Of a stretch of DNA of 15,156 nucleotides, positions 6,601 through 13,239 are shown piece after piece. The notes below the pieces were generated by a model. That model saw nothing but the letters and a program-made list of their open reading frames with translations, searched no databases and was not told the DNA's origin. How positions within the stretch are numbered: position 1 is the first letter of the stretch; each line of letters opens with the position of its first letter. Origin of the DNA: DATLZC01 sp037444005 (GTDB lineage: Bacteria > Chloroflexota > Dehalococcoidia > DSTF01 > JACRBR01); assembly GCA_037444005.1 (NCBI GenBank), contig JBBING010000056.1, positions 1 to 15,156 of the forward strand, in the 5' to 3' direction. Both the position numbers and the translations under genes were made by a program.

Positions 6601-8657
6601 GCGCCGCCCTCCCCTCCTGCCGCGGCCACGGCCGCCTTCTCGCCCAGCACGGCGGCCTCCAACAGCTCCGCGATGTCCATCGCTTTCATGCGCTTGGTCT
6701 CGTCCGGCTCGACGGTCGGGATACCGTCTTCGAACATCTGAATGCAGAAGGGGCAGGCGGTGGCGACGATCCTGGCGCCCGTCTCCTGCGCCTCCTGCGT
6801 GCGGGCATGGTTGATGCGCTTGCCCTTGGACTCCTCGACCCACATGTGAGCGCCGCCCGCGCCGCAGCAGAAGCTCGTCTGGCGGCTCCGCGGCATCTCG
6901 ACCAGCTCGACGCCGGGAAGGGAGCGCAACACGTCGCGTGGGGCCTCGTAGATGTCGTTGTGGCGGCCGAGGTAGCAGGAGTCGTGGAAGGTGATGGTCT
7001 GCCCTTCGGCGAAGTTCGGCTTGAGCCGGCCCTGCCGGACCAGCTCGGCCAGGAACTCCGAGTGGTGGATGACCTCGAAGCGCCCGTCGAAGTCGGGATA
7101 TTCGTTCTTGATGGTGTTGAAGCAGTGCGGGCAGTTGGTGATGATCTTGCGCACGCCCTTGCGCTTGAGCGTCTCGATGACCTGCTGAGCCTGGAGCTGG
7201 TACAGGTATTCGTTGCCGAGACGGCGCGCCGGGTCGCCGGTGCAGCTCTCCTCCTCGCCCAGGCAGCCGAAGTCGACGTTCGCGGCCTTGAGGAGGCGCG
7301 CGACGGCGCGGGTGGTGGGGATGTTCCGCTCCGAGAGGGCGCCCGAACACCCGACCCAGTAGAGGTACTCCTGGCCGTTGTACGCTGGGATGTCGAGCCC
7401 CTCCATCCAGCTCGTGCGGGTGTACGTCGTGCCCCGCCAGGGGTGGCCCCGCTGTTCGAGCTGCATGAGGGTCGCCGCCGCCGTCTCCGGCATGTTCGAC
7501 TCCATCATGACGAGCGCGCGCCGCATGTCGATGATGGCGGGCACGTGCTCGATGAAGACGGGACACTGATACATGCACGCCCCGCAGGTCACGCAGTCCC
7601 AGATGGGGTTGAAGCCCACCGCTTCGATGAGCGTCTTTTCGGCGTGCTGCCCGTTCCCTTTGAGGAAGGCGGGCGTCAGGTCGGGGATCTTCTGCTCGAT
7701 GACGCTGCGGGCGTCGTGTTGAAGCTTCTTGGGCGACAGCTCCTTCCCGGTGAGGTACGCCGGGCAGTTGATCTCGCAGCGGCCGCACTCGGTACAGGTG
7801 TAAAAGTCGAGCATCTGCTTCCAGGTGAAGTCAGTCACCTGGGAGACCCCGAACGATTCGCCGCGCTCCAGCTTCGCCTCGAAGTCGCGGATGGGCTCGA
7901 GCCGCCCCGTGGGGGTGAGGCGGTGGAAGAAGACGTTGAAGGCGACGGTGAGGACGTGGGAGTGCTTCGAGTAGGGGAGGTAGTTCAGAAAGACGAGGAA
8001 GTCGAGCAGGTGCTGCCACCACCAGAACCCCAGCCACGTCCGCATCGCGCCCTCGCTCATGCCGGCGCGGTCCCACATCTCGGCGAGGGGGAACGCCACG
8101 AACGAGAGGTAGTCCTTGTCGCCGCGGTCGAGGGCGATGAGATAGCTGTTGGTGAAGACGTCGGTCACCATGAGCCAGGCGATGAGGCCCAGGATGATCC
8201 AGGCGTCGACGTTGAAGGTGAGGCGGGCGGGCCGCCAGAGGATGCGCTGCGCGGCCGCCATGAGCACGCCGACGACGACGAACACGTTGAAGGCGTCCAT
8301 CACCGGGCGGAAGTACCAGTAGAGGTCCCCGAAGATGCTCTGGAGGCTGGCCTCGTGGTGAACGCCCTCGAGCAGGAAGTTCAAGGTGCGAATCTGGAGC
8401 ACGATGAAGCCCCAGAAGATGAGCGAATGCAGGACGCCCGAGTACCAGAATCGCTTGCGGGATGCGACCCGGAGGTTCCCCAACACGTACGGGATCAGCG
8501 AGAGGACGCGCCGGGGAAGCTGGTCGAACCGGTAGTCGGGCCGGCCCGACAGGAAGATGCGGACGCGCTGGCCCGCGGAATAGGCGAAGAAGCCGACGGC
8601 GCCCAGGAACAGCAGGTAGTAGACGATGTTGCCGGGGAATTCGTTGGATGGGACCAC
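6597..8657 (-). CDS. Membrane-bound Fe-S oxidoreductase (NarI-like + 4Fe-4S + CCG domains; ETF:quinone oxidoreductase type)
   Basis: Predicted to pass electrons between a soluble donor, probably electron-transfer flavoprotein, and the menaquinone pool. The 686-aa product has an N-terminal membrane domain resembling nitrate reductase gamma, with hydrophobic helices around 11-27, 72-92, 120-140, 150-170 and 208-228 and histidines available for haem. Two clusters follow: CTECGRCEINCP (Cys288, 291, 294, 298) and CVTCGACMYQCP (Cys355, 358, 361, 365). Two CCG (heterodisulfide-reductase-type) domains come next. The first has Cys437, Cys465, Cys472 and NCPHC (509-512), with Cys-Thr (472-473) where Cys-Cys is canonical. 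The second has Cys561, FCCG (597-598) and ACPFC (635-638). The GTG start at 8657 follows AGGAG at 8668-8664 with 6-nt spacing. It is not HdrD proper, since no methanogen context is present. ETF genes are outside the window. Confidence 0.85.
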   Translation of the reverse strand: MVPSNEFPGNIVYYLLFLGAVGFFAYSAGQRVRIFLSGRPDYRFDQLPRRVLSLIPYVLGNLRVASRKRFWYSGVLHSLIFWGFIVLQIRTLNFLLEGVHHEASLQSIFGDLYWYFRPVMDAFNVFVVVGVLMAAAQRILWRPARLTFNVDAWIILGLIAWLMVTDVFTNSYLIALDRGDKDYLSFVAFPLAEMWDRAGMSEGAMRTWLGFWWWQHLLDFLVFLNYLPYSKHSHVLTVAFNVFFHRLTPTGRLEPIRDFEAKLERGESFGVSQVTDFTWKQMLDFYTCTECGRCEINCPAYLTGKELSPKKLQHDARSVIEQKIPDLTPAFLKGNGQHAEKTLIEAVGFNPIWDCVTCGACMYQCPVFIEHVPAIIDMRRALVMMESNMPETAAATLMQLEQRGHPWRGTTYTRTSWMEGLDIPAYNGQEYLYWVGCSGALSERNIPTTRAVARLLKAANVDFGCLGEEESCTGDPARRLGNEYLYQLQAQQVIETLKRKGVRKIITNCPHCFNTIKNEYPDFDGRFEVIHHSEFLAELVRQGRLKPNFAEGQTITFHDSCYLGRHNDIYEAPRDVLRSLPGVELVEMPRSRQTSFCCGAGGAHMWVEESKGKRINHARTQEAQETGARIVATACPFCIQMFEDGIPTVEPDETKRMKAMDIAELLEAAVLGEKAAVAAAGGEGGA

Positions 8658-8710
8658 ACGCGCTCTCCTGAGACGTGCGGAGCGGCGCCCCCTCTGGCCG
8701 CTCCCGCGCG

Positions 8711-8739
8711 ATCTTAGACCCTCACATTTCTAAAGGCAA
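8711..8739 (-). promoter_or_regulatory. Candidate promoter of the membrane Fe-S oxidoreductase
   Basis: On the minus strand TTGCCT (8739-8734) and TAAGAT (8716-8711) are separated by 17 nt. The predicted start is near 8704, giving a leader of about 47 nt before the GTG at 8657. The site lies in an AT-richer patch of the 218-nt divergent intergenic region shared with the capsid gene. Confidence 0.55.
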
Positions 8740-8783
8740 ACGTTCGTAAACCTTCTCGAAGCCGGGGCCGCGCCACGACGCGC

Positions 8784-8812
8784 TTGCCGCTGTGGAACAT
8801 CAGTTCTAGCCT
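8784..8812 (+). promoter_or_regulatory. Candidate promoter of the capsid/coiled-coil pair
   Basis: TTGCCG at 8784-8789 and TAGCCT at 8807-8812 are 17 nt apart, and the predicted start is near 8819. The hexamers are only partial matches. The site is independent of, and diverges from, the oxidoreductase promoter about 45 nt away, which would give the capsid unit its own transcription. Confidence 0.4.
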
Positions 8813-8837
8813 CGTGGCGTAGCGGTTCGTTCATAGC

Positions 8838-8856
8838 CCCTTGCCCCGGGCAAGGG
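8838..8856 (+). promoter_or_regulatory. Perfect hairpin in the capsid gene leader
   Basis: CCCTTGCCC (8838-8846) and GGGCAAGGG (8848-8856) are perfectly complementary about C8847. As RNA this gives an 8-bp stem with a 3-nt loop. It ends 7 nt before the SD AAGGAGG (8864-8870) of the capsid gene. Possible roles are message stabilisation, control of translation, or, as DNA, a dyad operator just downstream of the predicted transcription start. Confidence 0.5.
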
Positions 8857-8875
8857 CCGTCCCAAGGAGGCACCG

Positions 8876-9760
8876 ATGGCCCTCACGCTGGCCGAGGCCG
8901 CGAAGCTCTCGAACGACGTCCTCGTCGCGGGCGTCATCGAGACGGTGATCCAGGAAAGCCCCATCCTGCAGACGCTCCCGTTCATCGAAATCGTGGGCAA
9001 CGGCCTCACGTACAACCAGGAGAACACGCCGCCCACCGCGGACTTCTACGACGTGGGCGACACGTGGCAGGAGAGCACGCCCACGTTTACGCAGAAGACG
9101 GCGACGCTGCGCATCCTCGGCGGGGACGCCGACGTCGACAACTTCCTCCTGGCGACACGGAGCAACGTCCAGGACCTGGAGACGGCGGTCGTGCAGCTCA
9201 AGGCGCGCGCGATCCAGCGCAAGTTCGAGGAGGCGTTCATTTCGGGCGACAGCGCCGTCGACCCGAAAGCGTTCGACGGGATCGAGAAGCTCATCCCGCC
9301 GGAGCAGACCGTGAGCATGGGCGGGAACGGCGCCACCCTGACGCTGGCGAAGCTCGACGAGCTGATCGACGCGGTGAAGGGCGGGCGGCCCGACCTGCTC
9401 CTCATGAGCCGGCGGTCCCGCAGGGCGCTGAACAACCTCGCGCGGACCTCGGGCGCCTTTCTCGAGACCGACCGCAACGACTTCGGGCAGATGGTGACGT
9501 ACTACGACGGCATCCCAGTCGGGGTGAGCGACTTCATCGCGGACAACCAGCTCTTCGGGAACAGCAACGACTGCTCGACCATCTATGCGCTGCGGTTCGG
9601 CGAGGGTGCGCTCGCCGGGCTGACGGCGCCGGGCGGTCTGCAGGTCGAGCGGGTGGGCAGCCTGGAGTCCCGGGATGCGACCCGCGTGCGGGTGAAGTGG
9701 TACGTCTCCATTGCGCTGTTCAACACCGTGAAGGTGGCGAAGCTCGTCGGCGTGCGCTAG
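8876..9760 (+). CDS. HK97-fold major capsid-like protein, orphan
   Basis: This 294-aa protein resembles phage major capsid proteins of the HK97 fold, which self-assemble into icosahedral shells. Predicted regions are an N-arm (1-40), an E-loop-like segment (about 41-80, GLTYNQENTPP to TFTQKTATLRI), the motif GGDADVDNFL (82-91) leading into a long spine helix (about 96-124), an A-domain (about 155-250) with DGIPVGVSDF (211-220), and a C-terminal beta strand region RVRVKWYVSIALFNTVKVAKL (270-290). The size matches a mature HK97 capsid subunit or an encapsulin. There is no long N-terminal scaffold (delta) domain for a protease to remove. AAGGAGG lies 5 nt before the ATG. No terminase, portal, protease or tail gene is within view; a coiled-coil gene follows after 27 nt. 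It could be a domesticated capsid, an encapsulin-like shell, or a prophage relic. The frame is intact. Confidence 0.8.
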   Translation: MALTLAEAAKLSNDVLVAGVIETVIQESPILQTLPFIEIVGNGLTYNQENTPPTADFYDVGDTWQESTPTFTQKTATLRILGGDADVDNFLLATRSNVQDLETAVVQLKARAIQRKFEEAFISGDSAVDPKAFDGIEKLIPPEQTVSMGGNGATLTLAKLDELIDAVKGGRPDLLLMSRRSRRALNNLARTSGAFLETDRNDFGQMVTYYDGIPVGVSDFIADNQLFGNSNDCSTIYALRFGEGALAGLTAPGGLQVERVGSLESRDATRVRVKWYVSIALFNTVKVAKLVGVR

Positions 9761-9787
9761 CCGCGCCGGCAGGGAAGGAGTCCGACC

Positions 9788-10276
9788 ATGGAACACGAAG
9801 CGGAACTGGCGGCCTTGCAGGAGGAGCTGGCCGACGCCCGCGCGGAGATCGAGCGGCTGCAGGCGCGGGCCGCCGACCGGGAAGCGCGCGCCGCGACGCT
9901 CGAGCAGGAGGCCGTGGAGTTGCGGGAGCGGCTCCGTCAGGCGGTCGCCGACCTGGAGACACTCGACGCCGCCCTGGCGGAGTCGGGCCGGGAGGTCGAA
10001 TCGCTGCGGGCGACGCTGGCGCTCGCCGCCGCGAAGTACCGCGAGACGGCGCTGGCGGCGTCGCCGGACATCCCGGCGGAGCTCGTGAGCGGAGAGACCA
10101 TCGAAGAGGTGGACGCCTCGCTCGAGGCCGCGCGGCGCACCGTCGCCCGTGTGCGCGACCACCTGGAGTCGCAGGCGGAGGCCGAACGGGTGCCGGCCGG
10201 GGCGCCCGAGCGGCGCGGCGCCGACCTCACGCGCCTGAGTCCCGCGGACAAGATCCGACTCGGGCTGCAGCGATAG
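9788..10276 (+). CDS. Coiled-coil partner of the capsid protein (scaffold- or cargo-like)
   Basis: A 162-aa acidic, Ala/Glu/Arg-rich protein of no certain family. Residues 3-78 form a nearly continuous heptad-type coiled coil (ELAALQEELADARAEIERL and onward). A hinge with SPDIPAELVSGETIEE (92-107) interrupts it, a second helix spans about 106-135, and a Pro/Gly linker (VPAGAPE, 135-141) leads to a compact C-terminus ADLTRLSPADKIRLGLQR with an amphipathic basic helix. Elongated helical proteins ending in a basic helix are typical of phage scaffolding proteins, which bind the coat through that end. Encapsulin cargo proteins likewise carry a C-terminal docking peptide. AAGGAG (9775-9780) lies 7 nt upstream of the ATG, and the gene sits 27 nt after the capsid stop, so the two are cotranscribed. 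The role is inferred from context. Confidence 0.75.
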   Translation: MEHEAELAALQEELADARAEIERLQARAADREARAATLEQEAVELRERLRQAVADLETLDAALAESGREVESLRATLALAAAKYRETALAASPDIPAELVSGETIEEVDASLEAARRTVARVRDHLESQAEAERVPAGAPERRGADLTRLSPADKIRLGLQR

Positions 10277-10328
10277 CGGCCGCGCTGGCCGCGAGAACGA
10301 CGGAGGCCACCCCGAGCGGGTGGCCTCC
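10276..10328. terminator. Tandem hairpins between the capsid pair and the convergent dehydrogenase
   Basis: A first hairpin pairs GCGGCC (10276-10281) with GGCCGC (10287-10292). A second, stronger one pairs GGAGGCCACCC (10302-10312) with GGGTGGCCTCC (10318-10328) around a 5-nt loop. They fill the 74-nt gap between two converging genes. Neither has a T-run on either side. The 11-bp perfect stem is the likely bidirectional terminator for both transcripts. Confidence 0.65.
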
Positions 10329-10350
10329 TCGCATGGCTTCGCGAAGGGCC

Positions 10351-11376
10351 TTACGGCTTCAGGATCACCTTCACCGTGTTGGCGCGCGCGTTGAACTGCT
10401 CGTACCCCTTCGGGGCCTCGTCCAGCGGCAGCGATTGGGTGATGACCTTCGTGAGGTCGACGCGGCCCCGCTGGATGAGGGGGATCAGCCGGCTCATGTA
10501 GCGGCGCACCGGGCAGACGCCCACCTTCAGCGTCAGGTCCCGCATGAACATGAGGCCGAGGTGCACCGGCAGTTGCTCGACGTAGACGCCGACGACGGAG
10601 ATGGTGCCGCCCCCGCGCACCAGCCCCCACGTCGACTGGAACGCGGACTCGTGGCCCACGGCGTCGATGACGACGTCGGCGCCGCGGCCGTCGGTGAGCT
10701 CGCGGACCTTTGCGCCGGCGTCTTCCTTCGTGTAGTCGACGGGGATGGAGCCGAGCTCCTTCGCCTTGGCCAGGCGGTCGGGCACGCTGTCGATGGCGAC
10801 GACGGCGGCGGCGCCCATGAGCTGCGCGCTCATCTGCGCGAAGAGCCCCACCGGGCCGCAGCCCACCACCGCGACGACGTCGCCCGGTTTGACGCCGCCG
10901 TTGTCGGCGGCGAAGAAGCCCGTCGAGAAGATGTCGCCCACGAAGATCGCCTGTTCGTCCGTCAGGGCGTCGGGGATGCGCTCGGCGCTGCCGTCGATGA
11001 ACGGCACGCGGACGTATTCGGCTTGCGTGCCGCCGAGCTGCCCGAAGCCGAGGAGCTGGCTGTTCACGCACTGGCTCGGCCAGCCGTTACGGCAGTACCA
11101 GCAGGTGTCGTCGCTGATGTTGAAGGCGACGACGACGCGGTCGCCCTTCTTGAACTTCTGGACGGCCGAGCCGGTCTCCTCGACGATGCCGACGAGTTCG
11201 TGGCCGAGGGTCGTGCCCGGCGGGAGCGGCAGGCGCCCGTGGTACGGGTGGAGGTCGGACCCGCAGATGGCGGTGGTGGTGACCCGGACGATAGCGTCGG
11301 TCGGTTGCTGGATCGTCGGCTCCGGGACCTGCTCGACCCGCACGTCGCCGGGACCGTGGAACGTGACGGCCTTCAT
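10351..11376 (-). CDS. Zinc-dependent medium-chain alcohol dehydrogenase (formaldehyde dehydrogenase-like)
   Basis: This is a cytosolic NAD(P)-dependent oxidoreductase of the medium-chain dehydrogenase/reductase superfamily, 341 aa. The N-terminal GroES-like catalytic domain has Cys38 (AICGSD) and His59-Glu60 (GHE). Asp148 in VGDIFSTG is the likely third zinc ligand, as in glutathione-independent formaldehyde dehydrogenase. The Rossmann domain carries GCGPVGL (172-178). The structural zinc lobe is reduced: Cys92, Cys95 and Cys103 are present but the usual third of the four cysteines is Gly98 (CWYCRNGWPSQC). The ATG at 11376 follows GGGAG at 11388-11384 by 7 nt. The frame is open far upstream but overlaps the molybdate ATPase gene, so that extension is rejected. 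Substrate specificity is unknown: short-chain alcohols, formaldehyde or a polyol are all possible. It appears monocistronic. Confidence 0.88.
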   Translation of the reverse strand: MKAVTFHGPGDVRVEQVPEPTIQQPTDAIVRVTTTAICGSDLHPYHGRLPLPPGTTLGHELVGIVEETGSAVQKFKKGDRVVVAFNISDDTCWYCRNGWPSQCVNSQLLGFGQLGGTQAEYVRVPFIDGSAERIPDALTDEQAIFVGDIFSTGFFAADNGGVKPGDVVAVVGCGPVGLFAQMSAQLMGAAAVVAIDSVPDRLAKAKELGSIPVDYTKEDAGAKVRELTDGRGADVVIDAVGHESAFQSTWGLVRGGGTISVVGVYVEQLPVHLGLMFMRDLTLKVGVCPVRRYMSRLIPLIQRGRVDLTKVITQSLPLDEAPKGYEQFNARANTVKVILKP

Positions 11377-11410
11377 GATGTCGCTCCCTTCTGCAGCGTG
11401 ATGTGGACCG

Positions 11411-11439
11411 ATTATCCGCCGCTCGCGCCTCGAGCGCCA
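11411..11439 (-). promoter_or_regulatory. Weak candidate promoter of the alcohol dehydrogenase
   Basis: A good -10-like GATAAT lies at 11416-11411 on the minus strand. The sequence 17 nt upstream is TGGCGC (11439-11434), a poor -35. The predicted start near 11404 leaves a leader of about 28 nt with an SD. A small hairpin, CGCTCG/CGAGCG (11420-11436), sits between the modC stop and the -10 and could end the molybdate transcript. Confidence 0.35.
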
Positions 11440-11444
11440 GCGGG

Positions 11445-12551
11445 TCACGCGGCCTGCGGCGGGATGATGTGGAGCAGCTCCCGTCGCACGGACATCTCGA
11501 TCTCTTTGGTGCGGTCGAGGCCGAGCCGGAAGTAGACGTACCCCGGCAGCTCGATCTCGAGGTCGCGGGGGTTGGGCGAGCCGCGCAGTCGCACGAACAG
11601 CCGGTACGTTTCGGCGCCGATGATTTCGTCGACGATGACGCCGCAGAAGACGTTCTGTCGTCCGGCGTAGCTCTCGACCTCCGGCGGCTTGATCATGATG
11701 CGCGTCGGGCGGATGCAGACATCGACCGTCTGGCCGGGCCGCAGCGTCGTCCCGGACGGGGCGTCGGCCTCCAGACGGACGCCGTTCCACGCCAGGGTGA
11801 CGATCCCGCTCTCGACCGCGACGATCGCCGCCGGGAGGATGTTCCGGGTTTCGACGAACTCAGCGACGCGCCGGGTGGCGGGCCGGTAGAACACGTCCTC
11901 ACGGCTGCCCTGCTGCAGGGTTCTGCCGCCGTCGATGACGACCACGCGCTGCGCGAGCAAGAAGGCGTCGCTCAGGTCGTGGGTGACGATCACGACGGTC
12001 AGCGCGCGCCGCTGCTGGAGCGCCACGAGCTCGTCGCGCAGTTCGGCGCGGAGCCCGACGTCGAGCGCCGCGAAGGGCTCGTCCAGCAGGAGCGTGTCAG
12101 GGTCGGGCGCCAGCGCCCGCGCCAGGGCGACGCGCTGCTGCTGTCCGCCCGACAGTGCGGCGGGCCGCCGGTCCTCGAGACCGCGGAGGCCCATGAGGTC
12201 GATTAGCTCCCGGACGCGCGCGCGCCGCTCCGCCGGCGAAAGCCCGCGGAGTCCGTAGGCGATCTGTTCGGCGACGGTGAGGTGCGGAAAGAGCGCGTAG
12301 CGTTGCGGGACATACCCGACCCGCCGCCGCTGAGGCGGGAGGTTCACGCGGGCGCCGGCGTCGAACAGGACGCGACCGTTGGCCACGATGCGCCCATCGT
12401 CGGGACGGGTGATGCCCGCGATGCACTGGAGGGTGAGGCTCTTGCCGGCGCCCGAGGGACCGAACAGCACGACGCGCTCGTCGCCCGCTGTGAACGCGAC
12501 GTCGAGGGAGAAGCCCGAGAGCCGGCGCCGGATGTCGAGATCCAGCGTCAA
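11445..12551 (-). CDS. modC: Molybdate ABC transporter ATP-binding protein
   Basis: This cytoplasmic ATPase drives molybdate uptake with ModB. The 368-aa product has Walker A GPSGAGKS (31-38), Q-loop Gln83, signature LSGGQQQR (133-140), Walker B LLLDEP (154-159) and His191. A C-terminal extension of about 130 residues (from about 237) carries the TOBE-type regulatory fold, which in ModC proteins binds molybdate oxyanion. This extension and the short N-terminus distinguish it from the zinc ATPase at the left of the window. The likely start is a TTG at 12551, preceded by GGAGG with 7-nt spacing and 19 nt after the modB stop. It is the last gene of the padR-modA-modB-modC operon. A tungstate preference cannot be excluded. 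Confidence 0.9.
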   Translation of the reverse strand: MTLDLDIRRRLSGFSLDVAFTAGDERVVLFGPSGAGKSLTLQCIAGITRPDDGRIVANGRVLFDAGARVNLPPQRRRVGYVPQRYALFPHLTVAEQIAYGLRGLSPAERRARVRELIDLMGLRGLEDRRPAALSGGQQQRVALARALAPDPDTLLLDEPFAALDVGLRAELRDELVALQQRRALTVVIVTHDLSDAFLLAQRVVVIDGGRTLQQGSREDVFYRPATRRVAEFVETRNILPAAIVAVESGIVTLAWNGVRLEADAPSGTTLRPGQTVDVCIRPTRIMIKPPEVESYAGRQNVFCGVIVDEIIGAETYRLFVRLRGSPNPRDLEIELPGYVYFRLGLDRTKEIEMSVRRELLHIIPPQAA

Positions 12552-12570
12552 GGCGCCCCCTCCGTCGACC

Positions 12571-13239
12571 TCATCGTCCCGCGACGCGCGCGGCGCGGCC
12601 GAACGCGAGGAGGCTCGCGAGGCTGAGGGCCACGAGCGCCAGGGCGGTGGCGTTGGCCCGCGCGAGGTCGCCGGCCTGCACGGCGTCGTACACGGACACG
12701 GACATGGTCCGCGTCTTCCCGGGGATGTTGCCCGCGACCATGACGGTGGCGCCGAACTCGCCGACGGCGCGGGCGAAGGCGAGCGCCACGCCCGCCGCCA
12801 CGCCGCGCATCGCCAGGGGCAGGGTGACGGTGAAGAAGATCTCGAGGCGCGACCGGCCCAGCGTGGCGGCGACCCGTTCGAGTTCGCGGTCGACGCCTTC
12901 GAACGCGGCCTGCGCGGTACGGATCAGGAGCGGCGCGGAGAGCACGGCCGCCCCGAGCGCGGCGCCCTGCCAGGTGAAGACGAGCCGGGCGCCCAGCTCG
13001 TCCTCGAGGAAGCGGCCCGGCGGGCTGCCGCGGCCGAACGCCCGGAGCAGGTAATACCCCACGACGGTGGGCGGGAGCACCAGGGGCAGGGTGACGGCCG
13101 CCGTCACGAGTTCGTGGCCGCGGAAGTGGTAGCGGGCCAGCGCCCACGCCAGCGGCACGCCAACCACGACGCAGAGCAGCGTCGCCAGGCCCGCCACCTG
13201 CAGGGAGATGCGGACGTCGTCGAGGTCGATGGCGGTCAC
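12571..13239 (-). CDS. modB: Molybdate ABC transporter permease
   Basis: This integral-membrane subunit of the molybdate importer is 222 aa, the usual ModB length. It opens with ISLQVAGLATLLCVVVGVPLAWALARY, the standard first helix and following loop. LPLVLPPTVVGYYLLRAFG follows in the second part. The coupling (EAA-like) loop reads VDRELERVAATLGRSRLEIFFTVTLPLA, and the ModB hallmark FARAVGEFGATVMVAGNIPGKT lies near the C-terminus (split here only for reference). The GTG at 13239 overlaps the TGA of modA (GTGA), so the two are translationally coupled. The same frame runs open upstream through modA, but that part is not protein-like. Confidence 0.92.
   Translation of the reverse strand: MTAIDLDDVRISLQVAGLATLLCVVVGVPLAWALARYHFRGHELVTAAVTLPLVLPPTVVGYYLLRAFGRGSPPGRFLEDELGARLVFTWQGAALGAAVLSAPLLIRTAQAAFEGVDRELERVAATLGRSRLEIFFTVTLPLAMRGVAAGVALAFARAVGEFGATVMVAGNIPGKTRTMSVSVYDAVQAGDLARANATALALVALSLASLLAFGRAARVAGR

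Noticed and set aside
8815..8840. Possible tRNA T-arm (GGTTCGTTC) in the capsid leader region
   Set aside because: No acceptor stem, D-arm or anticodon arm can be built around it, and there is no CCA end.
8876..10276. A full prophage or a classical family 1 encapsulin operon
   Set aside because: No other phage genes are in the window, and no ferritin-like, peroxidase or other known encapsulin cargo gene is adjacent. The capsid sequence looks closer to phage major capsid proteins than to linocin-type encapsulins.
8831..11071. Very long open frames on the strand opposite the capsid pair, and a similar plus-strand frame 9064-11535
   Set aside because: Their translations are Arg/Ala/Gly-rich without domains and lie out of frame over well-supported genes, as is common in GC-rich DNA.
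11377..11790. N-terminal extension of the alcohol dehydrogenase frame
   Set aside because: It overlaps the end of modC in another frame, has no dehydrogenase-like sequence, and the internal ATG at 11376 has a good ribosome site and begins with the family-typical MKAV.
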